A DNA stretch of 49,382 nucleotides from an uncultured Eubacteriales bacterium. GTDB lineage: Bacteria; Bacillota; Clostridia; Oscillospirales; Acutalibacteraceae. The DNA lies in the NCBI GenBank assembly GCA_900314355.1, contig OMUY01000083.1:1-49382 (forward strand), read 5' to 3'. Position 1 is the stretch's first letter. Every line of letters starts with the position of its first letter. Positions 1-7,067 of the stretch are shown one piece after another. The position numbers were made by a program, and so were the translations under genes. The notes beneath the pieces are model-generated. The model saw only the letters and a list, made by a program, of their open reading frames with translations. It did not search any database and was not told the origin of the DNA.

Positions 1-40
1 TCCCGACGATGAAACCTTTGGAATGATATAATGCTGCGAC

Positions 41-77
41 AACTCAAGGTATCTGCCGATATCTTGAGTTTTTTTAT
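41..77 (+). terminator. Rho-independent terminator of a gene left of the window
   Basis: A 13-bp stem (AACTCAAGGTATC paired with GATATCTTGAGTT, one G-T wobble) with a TGCC loop is followed by a run of seven T. It reads plus strand and probably ends a transcript that begins before the window. No coding sequence for that gene is recognisable in bases 1-40. Confidence 0.75.
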
Positions 78-480
78 TGACTTATATCAAAACTTAAACA
101 GTCCGATGAAAAGGGTAACATGATTTAAGATGTTGAATTTCAGATAAGTATGTTAAGTTCCGTTTCCCGTAAAAATTTTAGAGGAATATAACTATAAATA
201 ACCGTATATTGCCGCATGTGTCAAAGATGTTAAGATTGATTGCATTTTCAAAATCAGAGCAAGTAAAGAGTTTTACGCACGGTGAGCGCTTAATGTGGCA
301 GGATATTACGGCGGGTTCGGAAATAACGAGGGTGCGAAAAACAATAATTGCGAACAAGTCAATAAAACTTTAGAGCAATGGTGTTGAATTAAATAAGATA
401 TTGTTTTTATTGCCAAAGACGAAGCTTATCAGGCTTCTGTCCGGCATTTTTTTTTGAGAAATTATTATAGATAAATTTAT
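78..480. other. Intergenic stretch with no recognisable gene
   Basis: About 400 bases between two terminators. I found no open frame with a ribosome site, no RNA fold I can name and no repeat. The 230-380 part is less AT-rich than its surroundings and could be decayed coding sequence, but no frame survives well enough to name a family. Confidence 0.4.
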
Positions 481-483
481 GAA

Positions 484-520
484 AAATAAACCATACCGCT
501 TTTCTGACAGTATGGTATAA
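484..520 (-). terminator. Terminator of the csaA-ADP-ribosylglycohydrolase unit
   Basis: The inverted repeat ACCATAC/GTATGGT (490-496 and 510-516) is followed, reading on the minus strand, by a T-rich run (TTTATTTTTC). It lies just past the stop codon of the minus-strand gene ending at 543. Confidence 0.6.
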
Positions 521-542
521 ATGTTTATAAAGAGCGTAATTT

Positions 543-1355
543 TTATTTTTCGTTATAACGTTTCAATACACTTTCAAAACGGTCTATTACATCGTTCATA
601 TCTTCCGGCAGTCTTGACCTGCATTCTTTTTTCAAATTTTCAGGTATTCCGTAAAACGCTTCGGCTATTGAGCCGGATATTGCCGCGACTGTATCTGTGT
701 CGCCGCCGAGAGAAACTGCGTTTCTTATTGCGTCTTCGAAATTTTCCGACTCAAGAAAAGAAATTATCGCCTCCGGAACCGATTTTTGGCATATTGGCAT
801 CATATGATATCCGGGTCGTATTTCGTCTAAAGTTCTGTTTAAATCGCAGTCGAAATTTTTTTCGACGAAATTTTTAATCTCTTCTTTTGTTTTTCCTGTC
901 CTCGCAAGATAAATGCAGGCGGCAGTCGATTCAGCGCCTTTTATTCCATCCGGATGATTATGCGTCACCTCGGCGGTGTACCTTGATACCTCTGTTGTCC
1001 TCTCGATTGAATCATAAAGCCATCCCGCGGCCGACACCCTCATTGCTGAACCGTTTCCGAAGCTTTGATAAGGCTTCGGATTTTCTGATGTCAGCCATAA
1101 AGCGAAACGACCGCCGTAACCCGCATTAATGTATTTTCTTCCCCAGAAACGCATTTTCTCAGTCACAGCTTTTTTTATGTCAGATGAAGAGGCGTCTTTC
1201 GATACGGATATCAAAGCGTCCGCGACGGCGACCGTCATTACGGAATCGTCTGTAAATCTGCATCCGTCTGAAAAAAGTTTGAAGTTTTTAGTCTTATCTC
1301 CTCTGTCAAATTCAAACGGACTTCCGATTATATCTCCCAAAATCGCACCTAACAT
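543..1355 (-). CDS. ADP-ribosylglycohydrolase family protein (DraG/ARH-like)
   Basis: The 270-residue product has the ADP-ribosylglycohydrolase (PF03747) layout. It begins with a GAxxGDIIGSPFE-like opening, then FTDDS near residue 35, which is the first metal-binding motif of the family, and has GGDTDTVAAISG near residue 218, the C-terminal metal motif. Such enzymes cleave ADP-ribose from proteins or small molecules with two Mg ions; the substrate here cannot be told from sequence. The start is supported by GGAAGGATG upstream of ATG 1355. It lies 58 bases downstream of the csaA-like gene and probably shares its transcript. No dinitrogenase or ART partner is seen nearby, so a DraG role in nitrogen fixation is not implied. 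Confidence 0.88.
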   Translation of the reverse strand: MLGAILGDIIGSPFEFDRGDKTKNFKLFSDGCRFTDDSVMTVAVADALISVSKDASSSDIKKAVTEKMRFWGRKYINAGYGGRFALWLTSENPKPYQSFGNGSAMRVSAAGWLYDSIERTTEVSRYTAEVTHNHPDGIKGAESTAACIYLARTGKTKEEIKNFVEKNFDCDLNRTLDEIRPGYHMMPICQKSVPEAIISFLESENFEDAIRNAVSLGGDTDTVAAISGSIAEAFYGIPENLKKECRSRLPEDMNDVIDRFESVLKRYNEK

Positions 1356-1413
1356 AATATCATCCTTCCAAATTTTAGTCAGAATAATTTTATTGAAAAT
1401 AATAAAAGAAATT

Positions 1414-1743
1414 TTATCCGAGTTTATCTCCGTCTTTTACAGGCATATCCGGTTTTATCAGCACAACTCCGCCTTCACTGTACGTGCCGAGAACAAGGAC
1501 TTCCGACATAAAGTCGGCAATCTGCCTCGGCGGAAAATTTACGACGGCGAGGATCTGTCTGCCGATTAAATCTTCAGGTTTGTAATGATCGGTTATCTGA
1601 GCAGATGATTTTTTTATTCCTATCTCTTCGCCGAAATCGATAAGAAGCCTGTAAGCAGGTTTTTTCGCTTTTTTGAATATCTTCGCGTCTTTTACTGTTC
1701 CTGCTCTGATGTCGAGCTTCATAAAATCTTCAAATACAGCCAT
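1414..1743 (-). CDS. csaA: CsaA-like tRNA-binding protein
   Basis: The 109-residue product is a single tRNA-binding (EMAP II/Arc1p-like OB-fold) domain, the length of stand-alone CsaA. Visible features are the opening FMKLDIRAGTV, the central DFGEEIGIKKSSAQIT, and the C-terminal VLVLGTYSEGGVVLIKPD. Family members bind tRNA-like structures, and B. subtilis CsaA has been called a secretion chaperone. I start it at ATG 1743 rather than an in-frame TTG at 1758, because TGGAG lies seven bases before the ATG. It is the first gene of a two-gene minus-strand unit with the ADP-ribosylglycohydrolase. Confidence 0.85.
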   Translation of the reverse strand: MAVFEDFMKLDIRAGTVKDAKIFKKAKKPAYRLLIDFGEEIGIKKSSAQITDHYKPEDLIGRQILAVVNFPPRQIADFMSEVLVLGTYSEGGVVLIKPDMPVKDGDKLG

Positions 1744-2030
1744 ATCAAGTCTCCACAAAAATTATCTCATTTCAATTATAATATAAAATATAAAAAAATA
1801 AATAATCTAAAATTATAATTTATTGCATGTCAGTTTGACAGCAGGCGTAATATTTTCAGCGGCGTTTTGTCCTGTCTGCTAATATTTATGTTCATCTTTA
1901 TTGAAAGTCGGACAAAATCTTTTTGATACTTGATTTTTGAAACTTTGCCGGGCTATCGGTTTCTGTCCCGTTTGCAGCTTTATACACATCTGTTTAAGCG
2001 GTCTGTTCTTTCCGAATAAATTTTGACGTC
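1744..2030. other. AT-rich intergenic region between divergent genes
   Basis: The stretch separates the minus-strand csaA unit from the plus-strand lipoprotein. It must hold the csaA promoter, but the 1770-1830 part is so AT-rich that no single box pair stands out. No small gene with a credible ribosome site was found. Confidence 0.4.
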
Positions 2031-2059
2031 TTGACTCAAATTTCAATTTTCGGTATAAT
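2031..2059 (+). promoter_or_regulatory. Sigma-A-type promoter of the 2196 lipoprotein gene
   Basis: TTGACT (2031-2036) and a perfect TATAAT (2054-2059) are separated by 17 bases. The predicted transcript would have a leader of about 130 bases. Confidence 0.7.
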
Positions 2060-2195
2060 AAATTAATAAAAAATTAATTTATGAATTTGATCCGATTTCT
2101 ATGTGAAAATATGTAAAATACGCTTAATAATGGCGGAGTATTAATTATTGCCCTGCAGTAAATAAATTTCTTGTTCTGAGTATTCGGAGAATATT

Positions 2196-3038
2196 ATGCG
2201 AGTATTATCTGTTGTGAAAAAAATAATACTTTTTATCATTGGAGGACTTTTGATGACCGGGTTATTCGGATGCGGCAAAGCTGGCGACGTTAAGAATAAA
2301 AATCTCGTGTCTTACAGATATTCGAGCGGAGGCGGAATGACCGGCGGCAGCAGTTCCGAAGAGATAAATATTATTGACGGAAAAGTTGTTTTGACTTATT
2401 CCGACGCCGAGTGGTGGTATGAAGACGCGACGGTTAAAGAATATATTATCGACGCGGCGGTTCTTCAAGATATAGAAAAATTATTCAGAAAGTATCGTCT
2501 GAAAAACAAAAACGGCAAGAGATTTAACGGCGTTTTTGTGGCCGACGGACCGAGCTACTGTTATTTATTTAAATTTGGGGACGGTACGGAAGTGTCGTTT
2601 TCGGCGCAGGTTTATCCGGTTTCTTTTAATTCCAAACTTAATGAGATACGCAATGTTATATTAAAATACAGGGAGAAAGGTTTGTTGACGCCGGGTCTTG
2701 TCACAAAAGAGAAAACTTTTGAAGATATTGAGAAAAAAAACAATCCCGACAACGGGATTGCGGAGATTTACGTATATGAATACAGCAAAGGCAGAATACA
2801 TTACAGAATATCAAACGGCACCGGCAATCAGATTAATGTAAATAATTCCGTGAAGCTTGTCAAAGACGGCGCCGAAAAAGCGATCTATAGCGAGATAATC
2901 GAAAATTGCGAAGAGATAAACGCCGAATCATCTCTTGAAAAAGATTTTTTCTCCGGCATATTGGATGAAGGGTTTTATACTTTATATGTGGGAGATTATT
3001 CCTCTGAATTTGAAATCGGTCTTCAAAACGAAGATTAA
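2196..3038 (+). CDS. Secreted lipoprotein of unknown function
   Basis: The 280-residue product starts with a basic n-region and hydrophobic stretch ending in the lipobox L23-F-G-C26, so it should be exported and lipid-anchored. Residues about 40-160 are a Gly/Ser-rich strand followed by an alpha/beta-looking segment with WWY. Residues about 185-280 (IAEIYVYEYS... to the C-terminus) look like an all-beta, Ig-like domain of the kind found at the end of clostridial lipoproteins. I do not recognise a catalytic motif. GGAG sits eight bases before ATG 2196. The gene is alone, with its own promoter at 2031-2059. Confidence 0.75.
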   Translation: MRVLSVVKKIILFIIGGLLMTGLFGCGKAGDVKNKNLVSYRYSSGGGMTGGSSSEEINIIDGKVVLTYSDAEWWYEDATVKEYIIDAAVLQDIEKLFRKYRLKNKNGKRFNGVFVADGPSYCYLFKFGDGTEVSFSAQVYPVSFNSKLNEIRNVILKYREKGLLTPGLVTKEKTFEDIEKKNNPDNGIAEIYVYEYSKGRIHYRISNGTGNQINVNNSVKLVKDGAEKAIYSEIIENCEEINAESSLEKDFFSGILDEGFYTLYVGDYSSEFEIGLQNED

Positions 3039-3177
3039 ACTTCTGTTTTTGGGAAACGGATAATTTTTTCGAAAATCAAATTGACTTTTAGACTGATTTA
3101 AAACCGTTGGCAAGTCATAAAATCGAAAAAAATTTTTCTTTTTCTCACCTGCTTGTCAAAGTAAAAGCTGTTCGTCC

Positions 3178-3207
3178 TTGACAATAAGGACTGTTCTATT
3201 GTATTAT
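3178..3207 (+). promoter_or_regulatory. Promoter of the DUF5058 transporter operon
   Basis: TTGACA (3178-3183) and TATTAT (3202-3207) with an 18-base spacer lie about 100 bases before the first gene. Confidence 0.6.
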
Positions 3208-3310
3208 TTTAATAATATTAATATATTCGCTTTGTTATTTAGATTGCTGTAAATTTGCGGATATTATTTTATACCGGCGCTGAAAGTCGGAAGAAAGGAA
3301 TGAATTGTTT

Positions 3311-4111
3311 ATGACCGATTTCAAGGAAAGCGGCTTTATGTACGCGGTAGGCGTAATGGTAATCGCCGTTGTTATGGGACAGTCGATATTTTTCCTCGTC
3401 AAGGCGTATAAGAGGGGTATTGAACTTGGAATGTCTAAATCCTCGCTTAAAGAGACAATGGTGTCGTCCGCGCTTTTCACTGTTGCGCCGGCTCTCGCGA
3501 TAGTAGCGACTATTCTCGCTCTGTCGGGTTCTCTCGGACTCGTTCTGCCGTGGATTAGGCTTTCCGTAATCGGAAACATTTCTCAGGAGACCGCAGCGGC
3601 GTCTGCGGCGCTTGACACTGTAGGCGGTTCGATTTCACAGGAGGTCACCGATCCAAATCAGTTTACACTGATAACATGGGTTATGACTTTGGGATCCATT
3701 CTTCCTCTTATTATTCTTCCTCTGTTTTTAAAGAAAATGCAGAAGGGAATAAACAAGGCTGTTAAAAAATCAACTAAAGACAATTCAAAACTTGTCGATT
3801 CTCTTGCCGCCGCCGCATTTATCGGTCTTATCTCGGCTTTTATCGCAAGAGCTATTGACGGAAAAGGAACTGCGGGGAATAATCCTTATTACGGCAAAAC
3901 ATTTGGCGACGGCGCCGGAATAATGTCGGTCACCACGCTTGTAGTAGCTGTGGCAGTTATGCTTATTCTTTCAAAAATCGCGGAGAAACACCATATAAAA
4001 TGGCTTGAGACATTCGCAATGCCGATTTCAATGTTTGCGGCTATGGGAGTCGCAATATTGATGGCGCAGGTTCTTCCCGCTGATATCGCTTATCTTGAAT
4101 GGAGGGGTTGA
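3311..4111 (+). CDS. DUF5058 family membrane protein, probable transporter subunit
   Basis: The 266-residue product has about six hydrophobic spans (near residues 9-30, 52-72, 118-137, 165-183, 205-225 and 235-258), and its sequence resembles the DUF5058 family of Clostridia. Members are found as a pair with a second membrane protein, and this is so here: the next gene follows after one base. The arrangement suggests a two-subunit permease for a small molecule, but the substrate is unknown. ATG 3311 is chosen over an in-frame TTG at 3305; AGGAA (3296-3300) would serve either, so the start is uncertain by two residues. Confidence 0.8.
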   Translation: MTDFKESGFMYAVGVMVIAVVMGQSIFFLVKAYKRGIELGMSKSSLKETMVSSALFTVAPALAIVATILALSGSLGLVLPWIRLSVIGNISQETAAASAALDTVGGSISQEVTDPNQFTLITWVMTLGSILPLIILPLFLKKMQKGINKAVKKSTKDNSKLVDSLAAAAFIGLISAFIARAIDGKGTAGNNPYYGKTFGDGAGIMSVTTLVVAVAVMLILSKIAEKHHIKWLETFAMPISMFAAMGVAILMAQVLPADIAYLEWRG

Positions 4112-4112
4112 G

Positions 4113-4862
4113 ATGTCCGAAGATAAAAAATTGACTGCGGAGAACGCAGCAGCCGAAAATATTTCCGATGAAAAGGAAGCTGCTATGGATAAAATAGCGA
4201 ACGAGTCTCAGTCTGCCTATATAAATAAAATGCACCTCTATGGCAGAATTTGGACTTTGCTCGCCCTTGCCGCAATAATGGCGGTGCCTGTTCTTTTCTG
4301 TATTCATCTCAATACATGGCCGAAAGCGTCAAATGTATTTAAAGCGCTTGCGAGCGTTGCGCCGCTGTTTTATATAACCGCCATAATCGAGACTACGGCA
4401 TATACGCCGCTGCTCGGCACAGGCGGAATGTATCTGAGCTTTGTCACGGGAAATATTTCAAATCTTAAACTGCCCTGCGCTTTATCCGCCATGGAGGCGG
4501 CTCATGTAAAAAGCACGTCGGATGAAGGCGAAGTTATTACGACAATTTCCATAGCCGTTTCATCAATAGTGACGACGGCGATACTCGCGCTTTTCGTCTT
4601 GGCATTCAGACCTGTTCTGCCTTACTTTACAAAAGAAGATTCGTTTTTTGCGCCTGCGTTTAAACAGGTTCTTCCCGCTTTATTCGGCGCGCTTGGCGCT
4701 CAGTATTTCACAAAGCACTGGAAAATATCTCTTCTTCCTATTCTCGCGCTCGTCATTTTCCTTATATTCTCCCCCGGCACTGGTTCGGGAACTCTGATTC
4801 CGATAGGCGTTGTTCTTTCAATAGTCTGGTGTCTCGTTCTTTACAAGTTGAAATGGCTTTGA
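4113..4862 (+). CDS. Membrane protein partner of the DUF5058 protein
   Basis: The 249-residue product has an acidic, soluble N-terminal tail of about 45 residues followed by roughly six to seven hydrophobic segments, with GTGGMYLSF and PGTGSGTLIPIG loops. It starts at ATG 4113, one base after the stop of the preceding gene, with GGAGGGG just upstream inside that gene. Translational coupling and the shared membrane character indicate a two-component transporter. I cannot assign the substrate. A perfect 10-bp AT-rich inverted repeat at 4941-4969 may end the operon. Confidence 0.75.
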   Translation: MSEDKKLTAENAAAENISDEKEAAMDKIANESQSAYINKMHLYGRIWTLLALAAIMAVPVLFCIHLNTWPKASNVFKALASVAPLFYITAIIETTAYTPLLGTGGMYLSFVTGNISNLKLPCALSAMEAAHVKSTSDEGEVITTISIAVSSIVTTAILALFVLAFRPVLPYFTKEDSFFAPAFKQVLPALFGALGAQYFTKHWKISLLPILALVIFLIFSPGTGSGTLIPIGVVLSIVWCLVLYKLKWL

Positions 4863-4940
4863 TAAGACCAAGTTTGATTGTAATACGGCAATTCACAAAA
4901 AATTTACAATTACACAAAACCGCCTTGACAATATTGACTC

Positions 4941-4969
4941 AAAAAATCAAGAATTATTGTTGATTTTTT
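4941..4969 (+). terminator. Possible weak terminator of the DUF5058 operon
   Basis: AAAAAATCAA and TTGATTTTTT form a perfect 10-bp inverted repeat with a nine-base loop, and the 3' arm doubles as the U-run. The stem has only two G-C pairs, and its 3' arm overlaps the -35 box of the next promoter, so it may instead be a regulatory palindrome. Confidence 0.4.
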
Positions 4970-4987
4970 CATAGATAATGATATAAT
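4960..4987 (+). promoter_or_regulatory. Promoter of the first small-peptide operon
   Basis: TTGATT (4960-4965) and a perfect TATAAT (4982-4987) are separated by 16 bases, about 30 bases before the first peptide gene. A second TTGACA lies at 4925-4930. The -35 box sits within the 3' arm of the 4941-4969 palindrome, which would let a bound protein block it. Confidence 0.6.
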
Positions 4988-5016
4988 TAAGTTAGTAAAT
5001 CGGAGGTGAATATACA

Positions 5017-5142
5017 ATGACAGAAGCAGAGTACAACAAGGTTGAAAACTTCCTTAAATTTATAAAAGAGTTCATCGAGGCTTTCAAAAAATTCCTTGTA
5101 CAAATCGGTGTGCTTAAGGAATCCACGACAAAAGCCGAATAA
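5017..5142 (+). CDS. Leaderless amphipathic peptide 1 (41 aa)
   Basis: The start is unambiguous: a near-perfect GGAGGTGA lies seven bases before ATG 5017. Residues 9-32 form a textbook amphipathic helix, with V9, F12, L13, I16, F19, I20, F23, F26, L27 and I30 spaced three to four apart and Lys/Glu on the other face. There are seven Lys and seven Glu, so the net charge is about zero. There is no signal peptide, no double-glycine leader and no cysteine. The tail is STTKAE, which recurs in peptides 2 and 4. It looks like phenol-soluble modulins or leaderless bacteriocins in build, but I recognise no named family. It is first of a two-gene unit. Confidence 0.8.
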   Translation: MTEAEYNKVENFLKFIKEFIEAFKKFLVQIGVLKESTTKAE

Positions 5143-5187
5143 TAATATTTCCCTTTGAGGTAAAAATAAAAGAGAGGATGACCAAAA

Positions 5188-5316
5188 ATGTTTAATGACG
5201 ATTATTCCGTAATAGGAATTATGATAGGCTATCTTAAAGATCTTCTCAAAGTTATGACTGATTTCATAGCAGATCTTAGAAATGCGCTCAATTTGACGAC
5301 AACTAAAGCCGGCTGA
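5188..5316 (+). CDS. Leaderless amphipathic peptide 2 (42 aa)
   Basis: ATG 5188 follows AGAGAGGATG. Residues 8-36 carry V8, I9, I11, M12, I13, L16, L19, L20, V22, M23, F26, I27, L30 and L34 against Asp/Lys/Arg on the opposite face, again an uninterrupted amphipathic helix with no leader and no cysteine. The C-terminus TTTKAG matches the STTKAE of peptide 1. It lies 45 bases after peptide 1, and a strong terminator follows, so the two form one short transcript. The family is not recognised. Confidence 0.78.
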   Translation: MFNDDYSVIGIMIGYLKDLLKVMTDFIADLRNALNLTTTKAG

Positions 5317-5369
5317 TTTTTGGTTTGGCAGTTATTATAAAGGCTTTAATTACAGATTCAAAGAGAGAA

Positions 5370-5400
5370 AAGAGGGAACAAGTTGTTCCCTTTTTATTTT
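5370..5400 (+). terminator. Terminator after peptides 1-2
   Basis: GGGAACA (5374-5380) and TGTTCCC (5384-5390) form a perfect stem with a three-base loop, followed by TTTTTATTTTT. Confidence 0.85.
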
Positions 5401-5680
5401 TAAAACGGTAATATCTGTTTCAATGATTTTGACGCCCCGTTCTGTTGATTCCGGTAATGTATAAAAAATGAATAAATTATTGCAGCAGTGTAATAATTGT
5501 TGCAAAATTATGTTGCTGATGTTAATTTAATTAAAAAAAAAGGGCGTATCTGTTGAAATATCGAAAATTTTGTGATAACATAAAACCATAGAAAAGTGCC
5601 AAGTGCGATTATCATTTTTATTGGTGATGATTGTCCGGAAATATTCGGCGAAAACAAAAATATTTCCAAAAAAATTTATT
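5401..5680. other. AT-rich intergenic DNA with a weak promoter candidate for peptides 3-5
   Basis: No gene is supported here. TTGAAA (5553-5558) and TAACAT (5576-5581) with 17 bases between are the best box pair. The 5480-5520 part repeats TTGC/GCAG-type words (TTGCAGCAG, GTTGCAAA, GTTGCTGATG), which could be an operator. Confidence 0.35.
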
Positions 5681-5700
5681 AGGAAAGGGGATTTTACAAA

Positions 5701-5793
5701 ATGCAGACACTTACAGCGATAATAAATTTCATCATGACTATTTTGGACCTTTTCCATAAGTATTTTGGCTCAAGTGACGAAAAAAAACAATAA
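5701..5793 (+). CDS. Leaderless amphipathic peptide 3 (30 aa)
   Basis: AGGAAAGGGG ends ten bases before ATG 5701. The 30-residue product has a strongly hydrophobic helix at residues 4-22 (L4, I7, I8, F10, I11, M12, I14, L15, L17, F18, F22) and then a short charged tail SSDEKKQ. In size and layout it is close to delta-haemolysin or PSM-alpha-type peptides, though I see no direct identity. It opens a three-gene unit with peptides 4 and 5, and the next ribosome site begins eight bases after its stop. Confidence 0.68.
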   Translation: MQTLTAIINFIMTILDLFHKYFGSSDEKKQ

Positions 5794-5813
5794 AACCGGG
5801 TGAGGTGTAATAA

Positions 5814-5966
5814 ATGCATATCAGATCATTTTATGATATTCTCAATGAACAGGTTGAAGGTATTGCGGAGCTTATCAGAGCATTCGTAGCTTTCATCGAA
5901 AAGCTTTTCGGCGTTAAAATCGGCGGAGACAAAGTAGTTGAGACAACGAAAGCCGATGAAGGCTGA
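5814..5966 (+). CDS. Leaderless amphipathic peptide 4 (50 aa)
   Basis: GAGGTG (5802-5807) lies six bases before ATG 5814. Residues 9-32 (I9, L10, V14, I17, L20, I21, F24, V25, F27, I28, L31, F32) form an amphipathic helix; a Gly/Lys hinge follows. The C-terminus reads ETTKADEG, carrying the same T-T-K-A word as peptides 1 and 2. No leader, cysteine or membrane-anchor signature is seen. The product is unknown to me. Confidence 0.78.
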   Translation: MHIRSFYDILNEQVEGIAELIRAFVAFIEKLFGVKIGGDKVVETTKADEG

Positions 5967-6003
5967 GCTTGAAAATTAAGCTGAAAATTAAGGAGAGGTA
6001 ATC

Positions 6004-6180
6004 ATGAACGAGAGCATTAACAATATACTTTGGTATGTAAAACAGTTCCTTCTTGCTATAATGGGCGTTATCAAAGCAATAGGATGGGATAAACTTGATA
6101 CGTTCTATGAGGCGCTTTCAAATGCGGCTGGCAAAATCAAAAACGATGTCGCTCCGTTTGAAAAGGAAACAGTCGGCTGA
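6004..6180 (+). CDS. Leaderless amphipathic peptide 5 (58 aa)
   Basis: AGGAGAGG (5991-5998) lies five bases before ATG 6004. The product has an N-terminal hydrophobic helix (residues 5-28, with W10, Y11, F15, L16, L17, I19, M20, V22, I23, I26 and W28) and a second, more polar helix from about 29 to 50. The C-terminus EKETVG is a degenerate relative of the TTKA tails. In length and two-helix layout it recalls PSM-beta peptides. The 11-base word TGAAAATTAAG occurs twice just before its ribosome site. It is the last gene of the 5701-6180 unit. Confidence 0.75.
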   Translation: MNESINNILWYVKQFLLAIMGVIKAIGWDKLDTFYEALSNAAGKIKNDVAPFEKETVG

Positions 6181-6211
6181 TATTTTATAAACGACTATAT
6201 AAATTTTATTT

Positions 6212-6256
6212 TATAATAACCTGCTGAGTTTAAGCGGGTTATTTGTGTTTTATTTT
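6212..6256 (+). terminator. Terminator after peptides 3-5
   Basis: AATAACCTGCT and AGCGGGTTATT pair as an 11-bp stem with one G-T pair, followed by TTGTGTTTTATTTTT. Confidence 0.8.
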
Positions 6257-6395
6257 TCAAATCGAAAGTGTAAATTCAGCGAATTGACGTATTTTTCAGC
6301 TGTGTAATGAAGTGCCTGAGTAAATTTTTATGACCGAAAAAATTTTAGACTTCGGAAAATTTGTTAAAAAATTTTTTTGTTTTTTGTCTGAAAAT

Positions 6396-6429
6396 TCAAA
6401 AAAATTCCCGTCCTGTTACAGACGGGAAT
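6396..6429 (-). terminator. Terminator of the minus-strand peptide gene
   Basis: ATTCCCGTC (6404-6412) and GACGGGAAT (6421-6429) form a perfect 9-bp stem. Read on the minus strand it is followed by seven T, placing it about 100 bases past the peptide 6 stop codon. Confidence 0.85.
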
Positions 6430-6533
6430 CTTCTGATAGAGAGACAAAAAACATAAACCCTTTGGGGCACTTGAAATCCTGAAAGTTATTTTGCAAGTTT
6501 TTTTATTACAGGGAAAACTATAAAATTTTCAAA

Positions 6534-6677
6534 TCAATATGTTGCAAACTGTTCATCAATGTTTGCCTGAGTTTTATTCTTGTTGCCGAGCTGAGCAAGA
6601 GCTTCCTGAATGCCCTCATATATGCCCTTGAATAGATTGATAAAACTCATAACTACGTTGATAATGTTTTGATACAT
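6534..6677 (-). CDS. Leaderless amphipathic peptide 6 (47 aa), opposite strand
   Basis: ATG at 6677 (minus) follows AAGGGGATG at about 11 bases. The product has a hydrophobic amphipathic helix at residues 5-28 (I5, I6, V8, V9, M10, F12, I13, L15, F16, I19, Y20, I23, L27) and a polar Asn/Lys/Gln-rich tail. It has no T-T-K-A tail. It belongs by size and composition with peptides 1-5 but converges on them, with its own terminator. The separate strand and terminator argue that it is independently expressed. Confidence 0.72.
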   Translation of the reverse strand: MYQNIINVVMSFINLFKGIYEGIQEALAQLGNKNKTQANIDEQFATY

Positions 6678-6980
6678 TTGAATCGCATCCCCTTGTAAAA
6701 TTTAAATATCTTTATCATGCGTATAAAGTTTATCACAATTAAGAGTAATTTTTGTTAATTAATTTAAGATATTTTTTTAACAAATTATGAACATGTCAAA
6801 AAACCGTTGCCGTATTAGTATGATATTCACAAAAATTCAACAAATGTGTCAAAAACTTGACAAATTAATTAACAGCTTTAATTAATATAGACACATTTTT
6901 GTTATATTTTATTGTTGATTTAACCCAAAAATATTAAATACCGATTAGACGTGAATTTTTTTGAAAAGTCAGCCGTTTAT
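6678..6980. other. Very AT-rich intergenic DNA upstream of peptide 6 and yfcE
   Basis: About 300 bases rich in TTAATTAA-type words, with TTGACA near 6859 but no well-spaced -10 box. It must carry the divergent promoter of peptide 6. No other gene is supported. Confidence 0.4.
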
Positions 6981-7009
6981 TTTACAAACGCGTAAATTTA
7001 TGTTATTAT
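6981..7009 (+). promoter_or_regulatory. Promoter of the yfcE-araA unit
   Basis: TTTACA (6981-6986) and TATTAT (7004-7009) with a 17-base spacer lie about 60 bases before the ATG. Confidence 0.6.
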
Positions 7010-7067
7010 TACATTATCGGCTGATGATTTTAAATTATATTTGAAAAGATTTTTATGCGGAGATTTT

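Noticed and set aside
230-400. Possible degraded gene left of the ADP-ribosylglycohydrolase
   Set aside because: No frame longer than about 30 codons gives a recognisable product; there is not enough to call a pseudogene.
5527-5757. 76-codon minus-strand ORF overlapping peptide 3
   Set aside because: No ribosome site, biased hydrophobic-aromatic composition from reading AT-rich DNA backwards, and it covers the better-supported plus-strand peptide 3.
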